DNA from: Buttiauxella massiliensis
GTDB taxonomy: Bacteria > Pseudomonadota > Gammaproteobacteria > Enterobacterales > Enterobacteriaceae
DNA length: 64,000 bases
NCBI RefSeq assembly: GCF_902500225.1
Contig: NZ_LR722655.1
Location: forward strand, 160,827 to 224,826
Direction: 5' to 3'
Shown: positions 56,333-64,000 of the stretch, piece after piece
Layout of the letters: every line of letters starts with the position of its first letter
Position numbering within the stretch: position 1 is the stretch's first letter
The notes under the pieces: generated by a model
Seen by the model: only the letters and a program-made list of their open reading frames with translations
What the model was told of the DNA's origin: nothing
Database searches by the model: none
Position numbers and translations under genes: made by a program

Positions 56333-56989
56333 CGCAACCACGGGTTGATCAGTCAATTAATGAGATGATCCTATAAAAACAACTTTGCTGCTCACCAGAC
56401 CAGGGGTTGTAAATCAATCTATTCGTCCAATAAATTAATGTGAGCAACCAGAGTTGTCCGTTAAAACGCTATGTTCATAGTAAAAAAATATATGTAACAA
56501 ACACTTACACTATTGTTTGTTTATCGTTCACTTATTTATTATATCGCACCTCTTTTCACATAATATTTAGAAGTAAATGTCAGAATTTAATTTCCCGTAA
56601 TTACAAACACCTCACAAAGTGCGTTAACATTTCTTTAAAACTTAATCATATAACTAAACAAATTGATAGGTTTTATCGATCTATTATGGGTGAATGATCT
56701 ATCAGACCTATTGATTAAATCTATCGAAATTAATTTATTGATCGTTTATATCGATCTGTGTTTATATATTGAGCATGGCAATAGCTTCCTGGCTAACACC
56801 ACTCTAACAATTGAGTTTGCAGTGCGTCATAACTAGCAAAATGTATGCATCTTTCCGGCAACACTAATTAATAAGAAACTCTGATGAATTATAACTCATA
56901 CAAAAAATTCAGCATTTTGAAATATTCGGAATTTTTATAAATATAGTTTTCAGTCAGGCAATAAATGTCCAAAAAAGAGTATTTTTGAG
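56333..56989 (+). promoter_or_regulatory. AT-rich upstream region of the EIIC-EAL gene with clustered ATCKATC motifs
   Basis: No gene is visible in these 657 bp. Between 56662 and 56760 related words cluster: TTGATAGG, ATCGATCTAT, GATCTATCAG, CCTATTGATT, ATCTATCGA, TTGATCG and ATATCGATCT. They lie about 230-330 bp before the EIIC-EAL start. They may be sites for the local winged-helix regulator; this is a guess. The composition is far more AT-rich than the fuc genes. Confidence 0.4.
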
Positions 56990-59119
56990 ATGAGTACATG
57001 GTTTCAGAACACTTTTATTTATCAGCTCAACAACAGTCGGATTTTGTTATTCAATAACCGAGTTATAAAGTCTATTGTCGCAAGCTCCTTAGCTATTGTC
57101 CCCTTTGCCATCATCCGTGCATTACTTCTTGTTGGCTCAATCGTCTGCAACCAGCTGGGGTGGGGGAGTTTTTCGGTACAGTTGTTCCAGTTACAAGAAA
57201 CGCTTACAGAATTTATGCCCATCGCAATAAATGCCTTTATGGCTTTACATTGGGCAATTCGTAATCGATATTCAGTTATCCACTTTTTGACTATTAATTT
57301 CTGTAGCTTGCTATTTATTAGCCGGGTTATCAGTAATGATAAGCTTTTCTTCTTTGATATTACTGTTCCCTTAGCTTTACTTTCAGGCATTATGGTCAAT
57401 TTATTGCTGGAAAAAACTATCGCTTTAGTGGATTCAGTTGATTTCCTGAAAAGCAAAAGCCGAAAAACATCAGCTCTTTTCTTCTGTTCTGTACTCATTA
57501 TCACCTTTTCCACATTGATTATTGGCGTGGTAGCCCACTCCATTTACCTTTTAATTTTTCCCGTAATATCGCAAACGCTACTACACTCTTACCCTGATAA
57601 CTTCATCGATGGGTTGATTTATATTGTTCTTCGCTGCATACCGTGGTTCTTTGGTATTCATGGGTATTTTATTTGTGCCGATATTGATGCCGGGTTTATT
57701 GCCGAAATGAATAGCAATATTGCTGCCTGGCATGCAGGGCAAGGGCAGCTAAACATTATTAGCCCCGTTTTTTATAATATCTGGTGCACCATGGGTGGTA
57801 CAGGAAATACCCTGGGAATGTTGCTATGCATATTGTTGAATAAAAAATCTCCGCACAGGAATTTGCTTGGCTTATCGCTTCCGCTGTCGCTGTTTAATGT
57901 GAATGAACCCTTGATCTTTGGCTTGCCGATAGTCATGAACCCCTTGCTGATTATCCCTTTTGTTCTGGTGCCAGCTGTGTCCTATACAATAGCGTACACT
58001 GCAACTGTCTGGCATCTGGTGCCCCCTGTTTCTGAAGCGGTAAACTGGAGCGTTCCACCTATTTTGAGCACCTGGCTTGCCACCGAGGGCTCGGTTTCAG
58101 CCATTGTCCTGAATATCATTATTATTGGCGTAAGCGCGCTTATCTACACACCATTTGTTAGAAAATGGTCTATTAGCAAACTTAAAACCCCTGAGTTGAA
58201 TCTGTTTTTACCACCAACAAATTTAGACCTGGTTCCTGGGCATACGCTGCAGTCCGAAGAAAAATCTTATCTTGATGCACTGAGCAAGGTGCAACACTTA
58301 CAATCGAGTGGTCATTTCATTCTTTATTTTCAGCCTCAGGTACGGATCTCCGACCGTCGCATTATTGGGGTTGAGGCATTAATCCGCCATCAGGGTGAAG
58401 ATGGTAAAATTACGCCACCTACTTTCCTACAATATTATGATCGCCTCAAAGCGATGGCAGATATAGATTTCTGGGTTATCGAACAATCTGTTAATTATCT
58501 ACATCATCATCTTCAAGAATTTAATGAAATGACTCTGTCGGTCAATGTCTCGGCGCAGACACTGCTGGACAAGAGATTATTTAAAGTGATATCCCAAGTG
58601 CTGGAAAAACCTTTACCTCCAGGCTGGACTCTTGAGATGGAAATTACAGAGTCACAAGCTGTTATCGACCCGGTAAATGTGGCCTCGGTGCTGACAAAAT
58701 TAAAATCAATGGGGATTCGTATTGCTCTTGATGATTTTGGGGCAGGGTACTCGACACTGAATTATCTGACACGATATCCGCTCGACAAGATAAAGCTTGA
58801 TCGTTCACTAGTGCAGGGGCTAGCTGAAAATGGTGGGCTGCAGTTTTTAAAACAAGTCACCAGACTGTGCCGACTCACGCACTGCAATCTTGTTATTGAA
58901 GGTGTTGAAACTGAAGATGAGCTGCGCCAGGTTCTTATTGAAGGGATTGAAACAGACCAGGAACTTGCCCAGGTTCGCTCTGTTGGTATCGAACTGGCAC
59001 AAGGGTTCCTTTTCTGGCGTCCGTTACCAGTTGAAAAATTATGCCAGGTCCTGAAAGAAAATCATCATTGCTCTAATAATGTTTCAACCTATGAAAAGGA
59101 GCTGCAATTAACATCATGA
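56990..59119 (+). CDS. PTS EIIC-EAL fusion, putative c-di-GMP phosphodiesterase
   Basis: 709 residues. Residues about 20-410 are a lactose/cellobiose-type PTS EIIC membrane domain (GIHGYFICADIDAG, MGGTGNTLGML near 267, NVNEPLIFGLPIVMNP at 303). Residues about 440-695 form an EAL domain. EAL catalytic residues look complete: E462-A-L-I-R, SVNVSAQ, MEITES, DDFGAGYS (581-588), KLDRS, EGVET and AQGFLFWRP. No EIIA or EIIB is nearby, so the EIIC part may be a sugar sensor and not a transporter. A 14-residue tandem duplication (635-662) lies in the EAL domain. First of three co-directional genes. The start RBS is weak. Confidence 0.9.
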   Translation: MSTWFQNTFIYQLNNSRILLFNNRVIKSIVASSLAIVPFAIIRALLLVGSIVCNQLGWGSFSVQLFQLQETLTEFMPIAINAFMALHWAIRNRYSVIHFLTINFCSLLFISRVISNDKLFFFDITVPLALLSGIMVNLLLEKTIALVDSVDFLKSKSRKTSALFFCSVLIITFSTLIIGVVAHSIYLLIFPVISQTLLHSYPDNFIDGLIYIVLRCIPWFFGIHGYFICADIDAGFIAEMNSNIAAWHAGQGQLNIISPVFYNIWCTMGGTGNTLGMLLCILLNKKSPHRNLLGLSLPLSLFNVNEPLIFGLPIVMNPLLIIPFVLVPAVSYTIAYTATVWHLVPPVSEAVNWSVPPILSTWLATEGSVSAIVLNIIIIGVSALIYTPFVRKWSISKLKTPELNLFLPPTNLDLVPGHTLQSEEKSYLDALSKVQHLQSSGHFILYFQPQVRISDRRIIGVEALIRHQGEDGKITPPTFLQYYDRLKAMADIDFWVIEQSVNYLHHHLQEFNEMTLSVNVSAQTLLDKRLFKVISQVLEKPLPPGWTLEMEITESQAVIDPVNVASVLTKLKSMGIRIALDDFGAGYSTLNYLTRYPLDKIKLDRSLVQGLAENGGLQFLKQVTRLCRLTHCNLVIEGVETEDELRQVLIEGIETDQELAQVRSVGIELAQGFLFWRPLPVEKLCQVLKENHHCSNNVSTYEKELQLTS
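58892..58975 (+). repeat. 42-bp in-frame tandem duplication within the EAL domain
   Basis: Copy 1 (58892-58933) encodes VIEGVETEDELRQV, copy 2 (58934-58975) LIEGIETDQELAQV; 9 of 14 residues are the same and nucleotides have diverged. Single-copy EAL domains have one EGVET followed about 20 residues later by QGF. Confidence 0.85.
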
Positions 59120-59186
59120 TGTTAAAGCGAGGCTTACTCTCACATGGATGTTTTTTTGTACATATTGATAGATGGAAAGTTGTTTA

Positions 59187-61397
59187 ATGCAAATAAGTGC
59201 AGAAACCAGAAATACGATTAAACGCATGTTGGAAGCTTGTGTATTGTTGTTTCTGTTTCATTATGTTTTTGGTCAACTAATGAGTAGTGCTGAAGTGGGT
59301 GGATATGCTCTGACATTCTATGATCTCAGGCTGCCATTGTTTACAGCACTACTTGTTTTATATGGTGTCAGAGCCATACCTGCACTCGGGCTGCTTATTA
59401 TCTACAGCTTAAACACGCAATCTGTGTTGCAAAACCTCACTGTTTATTCACAGTTTCTGGCCGCTTCAATCAGCTGCCTGATATATTTTATCTCTGTTGG
59501 AAGCAAAGGTGCAGTCAGTTTCGGTCGTTACAAATTAACATTTCATCGTATCGGTTGGTTGGTTGTTTTTAACTCTGTAGTGTTTGAAGTTATTCATCAG
59601 TTAATGTTGTTTTTATTTCATTTTGATGAAGTTTTGTATGGTGAATTTTTTAGCACCAAAAACTTGATTAACGTCCAATGGATGATGACATCTTGCCTTA
59701 CTGGTGTACCATTCTGTTATCTTATTCTTAGATGTATCAGCAATACAGCATGGTGTTCGCGTTACCTTAATGAACAAATTAAAATAATATTTTCAGGTTC
59801 GCGAATATTCTATCGGATTATATGGCTATGCTCTCTCATTGGTATCATGTATTGCTTACTATCTACTAAGCAAACATTTTTATTATTTACCGGATATGGG
59901 TTGTTATGGTTACTCCCGATAATGGTCTGGGGAACAGTAACTATTGGTCATTCATTTATTGTTCCCATCTGGAGTGCTGTTTTGATTCTGCTCGGATTCC
60001 ACAGTGATGGTTATATACAATATAATTACGCTATCAGTGAACTTGAAATCCTTGAACCTTTGGCAACTGCATCTGCCACACTATTAGTTGTGTCCTTCTC
60101 TTTAGTTTTATCTGGAGTGCTGGTTTCAAGTAATCGCTCATATATCAAAAAAATAACCAGGCTAATGCAAACTGAGTTTTATACTGGCTTATCGAATGTT
60201 TATGCACTCAAAAAATCTCTTGCTGACTACCCTGGGTCCGGGCTTGCTTTAATTCACTGCCCTGAGCTTTGGACTTTGACACAAACGCATGGGCTTAGCA
60301 TTAGATTTATGTTCGTTAAGTCATTGACCGCCTATCTTCTCCCTCATCTTCAGGATAATGAAGAGATCTATTATCAACCAGGTTATGGGCTTTATATTAG
60401 ACTGAGTTCTCCTGATAAAGAGCATATTAATAATATATATTCTTTAGTTAAGACATACCGTTTTTCGCATGGCAATAATACATTGGGCATTAATTCAGGG
60501 TTGGCTTACATGTTAAGCTTGCCAGAAAGATATAATTTATTAATGATTGTCGGTAAATTGTCTGCTGTTGCTGCAGAATCTATCAATAGTGAAGTTCCGG
60601 TAATGGTCGTTTGGGATGATACAGATTTTTTGACGGTGGGACGTAATATAAAGAGTAATGACAATATACGGAGTGAGCTTCAAAGCGCTATAGACAACCA
60701 GTCTTTTATACTCATGGCTCAGCCTGTGATCTCATCACGTACAGATTCATACTATCATGAAGTCCTTATTCGGATCAGAAACAAAGATGGAAAGCTCTTA
60801 TTTCCTGACGCATTTCTTCCTATTGCAGAACAAGCTGGGATTCTTGCTCAATTAGATATGACTGTTATTGAACAAACATTCAGATTTATACAGTCACTTG
60901 AGGAATCAAAATCTGAAAGTAAATTTAGTATTAATTTAGCCCCGCGGACGCTTCATCATATCTATTTTATTGACCATTTGATGGGGCTATTCAAGAAGTA
61001 CAAAATATCACCGGACAGAATTATTTTTGAAATCGTCGAAACGGACATTATTGATACTAAAGTAGCCGCTTTAAAGCTTGAAAAGATGCGCAGTCTTGGT
61101 TGCAAGATAGCCATTGATGACTTTGGTGCCGGTTGCTCCAGCTATTCTCGCCTGGAAGAAATAGAAGCTGATATTCTTAAGATAGATGGGTCTTTTATCC
61201 GCAAGATTCTTCATGATGACTTAAATCACTTTTTAGTTAGATCTTTCTGCACCGTTGCTAGAATCAAAAAAATGCAGGTCGTTGCAGAATTTGTTGAAAA
61301 TGAAGAGATCAAGCAAGAGCTAATAAGAATAGGTGTAGATTGGTTACAGGGATACCACACGGGTAAGCCTGTGCCAATTGAAGAAGTAATACTTTAA
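59187..61397 (+). CDS. membrane c-di-GMP phosphodiesterase, YfgF/PdeF-like
   Basis: 736 residues from the ATG at 59187 (an ATG at 59172 is possible but has no RBS). N-terminal MASE1-like membrane domain (residues about 10-320, eight or more TMs), a degenerate GGDEF domain (330-480; no GGDEF motif) and a C-terminal EAL domain (485-730). The EAL signature is E525-V-L-I-R, then NLAP, FEIVETD, DDFGAGCSS (644 on), LKIDGSFI, AEFVENEEI and LQGYHTGKPVP; the catalytic acidic residues are kept. It resembles E. coli YfgF (747) throughout, including the membrane part. It lies 67 nt after the EIIC-EAL gene. Confidence 0.88.
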   Translation: MQISAETRNTIKRMLEACVLLFLFHYVFGQLMSSAEVGGYALTFYDLRLPLFTALLVLYGVRAIPALGLLIIYSLNTQSVLQNLTVYSQFLAASISCLIYFISVGSKGAVSFGRYKLTFHRIGWLVVFNSVVFEVIHQLMLFLFHFDEVLYGEFFSTKNLINVQWMMTSCLTGVPFCYLILRCISNTAWCSRYLNEQIKIIFSGSRIFYRIIWLCSLIGIMYCLLSTKQTFLLFTGYGLLWLLPIMVWGTVTIGHSFIVPIWSAVLILLGFHSDGYIQYNYAISELEILEPLATASATLLVVSFSLVLSGVLVSSNRSYIKKITRLMQTEFYTGLSNVYALKKSLADYPGSGLALIHCPELWTLTQTHGLSIRFMFVKSLTAYLLPHLQDNEEIYYQPGYGLYIRLSSPDKEHINNIYSLVKTYRFSHGNNTLGINSGLAYMLSLPERYNLLMIVGKLSAVAAESINSEVPVMVVWDDTDFLTVGRNIKSNDNIRSELQSAIDNQSFILMAQPVISSRTDSYYHEVLIRIRNKDGKLLFPDAFLPIAEQAGILAQLDMTVIEQTFRFIQSLEESKSESKFSINLAPRTLHHIYFIDHLMGLFKKYKISPDRIIFEIVETDIIDTKVAALKLEKMRSLGCKIAIDDFGAGCSSYSRLEEIEADILKIDGSFIRKILHDDLNHFLVRSFCTVARIKKMQVVAEFVENEEIKQELIRIGVDWLQGYHTGKPVPIEEVIL

Positions 61398-61432
61398 ATT
61401 AATCCAGAAGGTATTAATAGGGCACTTATGAT

Positions 61433-62044
61433 ATGAACAGTCGAACGGATATCTCGCACTCAGTAAAAGTAGTCAGTGAAGAGATAGAAAAATGTAAACA
61501 TGCTTTTTTTGCAATTAGAAAAAGGGGGCAGCACGTAGAGATTATTCAGGATAATCAGGTTGCATTCCTTAAATCGGGCATTGTTACTATTCATCGTATT
61601 GAAGATGGGCTACTGACTAACTCTATTAAAGCGCCCGCAGTTATTGGACTTGGCCATATACATGATATTGGGCTGACTCATTTCATTCAGTGTAAAAGCG
61701 AATGTTCAATGTGGATCCTTGATTCGAATATTGCTTTTGATTTATTTACAGAGAAAAGTCTATGGCAAGATGCTTTTTTTATAATCAGAAAGTATTTATA
61801 TATCTGCATGCCTAAAGGAAAACTAATTCATAAATCATCAGCCAGGGAGATCGTTGTTGAACATTTGAAGGAAATTTGGGCTTTAGGTGAACCAGAAAGA
61901 CACACAACTTCTGTATACAATTTTATTCTTTCCAGAAATAATATATCGAGGAGTGCTGTTCAGAAGGTTGTAAGAGAGCTAGAAGGCTCAGGAGATATAA
62001 AATTTTACCGCGGGAAATTGATTGAGTTGAATGAGATAGCTTGA
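61433..62044 (+). CDS. IprA/YaiV-like winged-helix regulator
   Basis: 203 residues. N-terminal cNMP-binding-like beta-roll (residues 20-125: HAFFAIRKRGQHVEIIQDNQ, VIGLGHIHDIGLTHF) and a C-terminal winged helix (140-200: TSVYNFILSRNNISRSAVQKVVRELEGSGDI, KFYRGKLIELNEI). It resembles E. coli IprA (YaiV, 207), a Crp-fold protein lacking cAMP ligands. It begins 35 nt after the YfgF-like gene, so it is probably part of that operon and could regulate it. Effector unknown. Confidence 0.82.
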   Translation: MNSRTDISHSVKVVSEEIEKCKHAFFAIRKRGQHVEIIQDNQVAFLKSGIVTIHRIEDGLLTNSIKAPAVIGLGHIHDIGLTHFIQCKSECSMWILDSNIAFDLFTEKSLWQDAFFIIRKYLYICMPKGKLIHKSSAREIVVEHLKEIWALGEPERHTTSVYNFILSRNNISRSAVQKVVRELEGSGDIKFYRGKLIELNEIA

Positions 62045-62065
62045 TCTTACAATACATTCTCATTT

Positions 62066-62737
62066 CTATGATGGCTTACAACAAATAGTGGCATGATCCC
62101 ACCATGGATTATGATTCAGGTCGGTATAAATAATCGAGAATCCCTGATTGCTGATCTCTTCTTCCAGTAGTGTAAGAGGCTTTAAGGTTCTCCATGGCTG
62201 GCCATTCCTCATTAAATGGTAATTATCGGCATCAAAATCTCGTAAATCTTCAGGTTTTTTCGGTTTCCCAGCCATAGTACTGATAACAACCGTACCTTCT
62301 GGTTTTATCAGACGTCTTATTTCTGTAAGACACAATTCACGCTGTGAACCAATAAGGCAATGCAAGCAACTTCCATCAAAAATAACATCATATGAATCTG
62401 CTTCCAGCTGCTTAAGATGGCAGACATCGCCCTGGGTAAAATGCCCTTTAAGCCCAAGTGTCAAAAATCGCTCTATTGCCCACTCAATTGCGGTTTGTGA
62501 AATATCAACACCAGATACTTCGTAGCCACGCTCTGCCATATATTGAGAAGACATCGCACCATTTCCACAGCCTAATTCCAGAAATGAAGCTCCAGGGGAG
62601 GGTAGGATATTACGTTGTTTTAACTCTTGCAGAATGAGAGCTAATTGTTGATGCGCTCGCTTATAACCTTCACCAGCCCACGCCTGCGCGCCATTTTGCT
62701 TTAATAATTGATACTGCTCTTCATAGATATTCATCAT
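62066..62737 (-). CDS. class I SAM-dependent methyltransferase
   Basis: 223 residues. Motif I FLELGCGNGAMSSQYMAERG (SAM glycine loop), acidic residue in VSGVDISQTAIEWA, and post-motif VIFDGSCLHCLIG. A small-molecule methyltransferase of the methyltransf_25 type; the substrate cannot be told. Either of two adjacent ATGs (62737, 62734) may be used; RBS weak. Convergent with the IprA-like gene. Nothing is seen in the 274 bp between its start and the IS remnant. Confidence 0.85.
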   Translation of the reverse strand: MMNIYEEQYQLLKQNGAQAWAGEGYKRAHQQLALILQELKQRNILPSPGASFLELGCGNGAMSSQYMAERGYEVSGVDISQTAIEWAIERFLTLGLKGHFTQGDVCHLKQLEADSYDVIFDGSCLHCLIGSQRELCLTEIRRLIKPEGTVVISTMAGKPKKPEDLRDFDADNYHLMRNGQPWRTLKPLTLLEEEISNQGFSIIYTDLNHNPWWDHATICCKPS

Positions 62738-63011
62738 AATTACCGTTTTGCCAATTAAAAACAGGATACGCTGTCGATACTATCCCTAAATTGGCACTTT
62801 GTGTACAACGATGATCCCTTGAAATTTGATCTGGATTGAATTGGTTGCGAATAGTTTAAGAAGGTAGACTTTTGGAGGATAAGAAAGCTAATCCCATCGA
62901 CAGTATCTGAAAAAGGACTCCCGGAGTGCTATGACTGGCAAGCTAATTTTTTCTGTTAAGGAATGCAGGCTGTTTGAAGGAGATGACCAGCCTTAGTATT
63001 AGATACAGCCG

Positions 63012-63845
63012 TCAGTTAGTCATGTCGGTTTGTTTACCTTCAAATTTTCCATTTCTCCAGCCTGCTGTAAATTTAGATGGCGTCTGAAAATTCAGTGCTG
63101 AATGGGGTCCGCATTCGTTATAGTCCAGCTTACAGTCATTAGGGATTGACCTGATGCGAATGATTTCGCTCAACAATGCTCATTCAGACATGCATCACGA
63201 AAGCGTCCGTTAAAGCTCTCAATAAATCCGTTCTGTGTTGGTTTGCTCGGCTGAATAAGCCGAAGTTCTAGGTCATGTTCAAAGGCCCACTGGTCCAGCG
63301 GCCAGCAGGTAAATCCGGGCCTCTGATCGGTTCTTACCGCCACCGGATAGCCACGAAGCAGTGCAATGCTGTCCAGAATGCGCGTTAACTGCACGTCTGA
63401 AATCACGAAAACGGCGGTAATCGTCAGGCACTCCTTCGTCAAATCATCCAGTCAGGTCAGGAACTTAATCCGGTGACCAGTGCATTCATGACAAAGACCA
63501 TTGACCTAGGTGAGATTAGGTGCTGCCTGACGCTGAACCTCATAACGGAATGTTGACAGCGACAAACCAGCGAGCTGCAGGCACGACGTTGCGACAGACC
63601 CATCACGTCCACATCACTACCACAGCGTGCTGCTTCTGGTCTGTCGTCAGTACTTTCGCCCCAGATCGCCTCCATATCCAGCATGGCTTCAGGTGGGCGT
63701 TACCTTCTTCGAGAGCCTTAAGACGCTTAACTTCCGGCACTTCCATACCGCGAAACTTTTACATCTGGCGTAAAAGGTGATGTGCTTGCGGTCGAGTTCA
63801 CGGCCTGAAACCCCGGCTTTAGTCTCGCGGAGAATACTGATGATC
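63012..63845 (-). mobile_element. degraded IS3-family element (orfA and orfB remnants)
   Basis: Bottom strand. The 3' end encodes an IS3 OrfB C-terminus (DYNECGPHSALNFQTPSKF, then WRNGKFEGKQTDMTN, stop at 63012-63014). Within 63170-63442 is the integrase core (LRLIQPSKPTQNGFIESFNGRFRDACLNEHC) with the catalytic Glu. About 63460-63700 shows shifted OrfB N-terminal pieces (GLSQRRACSSLVCR). 63700-63845 holds OrfA pieces (KIISILRETKAGVSGRELDRKH then ITFYA). At least three frameshifts and internal losses make it non-functional. Related to the IS1222/ISEhe3 type from memory. Terminal inverted repeats were not identified. Confidence 0.8.
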
Positions 63846-63862
63846 TTGTAAGTATCCCAGCT

Positions 63863-64000
63863 TTAGTTCCACGCACTTTTTGAGATTTCCGGTTTCTCAG
63901 CCATCAGCCGGTATTCTTCCGGCGTCAGGTTATTCAGGGATTCATGGGGCCGCTCACTGTTGTATTCATTCAGCCAGCGTTCCGTGATTTCCCGTACTTC
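63863..64000 (-). pseudogene. 3' end of a second IS3-family OrfB, cut by window edge
   Basis: Bottom strand frame from the window edge to TAA (63863-63865): RWLNEYNSERPHESLNNLTP then EEYRLMAEKPEISKSAWN. This is a typical IS3-family transposase C-terminus but differs from the one at 63012, so a different IS. It abuts the OrfA remnant of the first element within about 20 bp. Whether the rest of this element is intact lies outside the window. Confidence 0.75.

Overview
The window is chromosomal DNA from a member of the Enterobacteriaceae. Most genes have clear counterparts in Escherichia coli, but several features are not K-12-like: an alpha-galactoside (raf-type) operon, a permease inside the yah cluster, a toxin-antitoxin pair beside lld, ERIC elements and degraded IS3-family DNA. 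The genus is not decided by the sequence; an environmental relative in the Kluyvera/Buttiauxella/Enterobacter range is an inference only. Gene names rest on recalled family and E. coli sequences, not on a database search.

Layout. 1-0.9 kb: a HI1419/HI1420-type toxin-antitoxin pair. 0.9-4.7 kb: lldPRD for L-lactate, with two identical LldR-type operators. 4.7-6.6 kb: a PepSY membrane protein and a DUF2946 protein. 6.7-9.5 kb: a zinc alcohol dehydrogenase, a cupin and a divergent LysR regulator. 9.5-12.5 kb: ybdK, ybdG, ybdJ. 12.6-17.3 kb: fdnGHI, the nitrate-inducible formate dehydrogenase, whose fdnG is read through an in-frame UGA as selenocysteine; a formamidase-type amidase is divergent from it. 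18.4-28.3 kb: a yah cluster (yahB regulator, yahD ankyrin, yahE-F-G, an NCS2-like permease, yahI carbamate kinase, yahJ Tat-exported amidohydrolase). It looks like import or periplasmic processing of a ureido/oxamate-like compound followed by carbamoyl transfer and ATP recovery. 28.3-30.3 kb: trkG-type potassium uptake and yahO.

31.2-36.4 kb: a tightly coupled five-gene operon (AI-2E-type permease, NodT outer-membrane factor, HlyD adaptor, DUF2955 inner-membrane protein, small potassium-channel-like protein) that looks like a little-described efflux system. 36.6-42.2 kb: dosC (globin-coupled diguanylate cyclase), araE with an AraC-type promoter, a sugar acetyltransferase and ydhS. 42.3-47.9 kb: alpha-galactoside utilisation (LacI regulator and ROK fructokinase divergent from a RafB/LacY-type permease and RafA alpha-galactosidase). 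48.1-56.3 kb: the complete L-fucose regulon, fucAO divergent from fucPIKUR, with repeated 9-bp motifs between them.

57.0-62.0 kb: a cyclic-di-GMP module comprising a PTS EIIC-EAL fusion, a YfgF-like membrane EAL protein and an IprA-like winged-helix protein. 62-64 kb: a methyltransferase and two abutting degraded IS3-family remnants. ERIC elements touch the ends of two genes (the cupin and fucO), and REP-like palindromes punctuate many operon ends. No tRNA, rRNA, CRISPR array or phage genes were seen.
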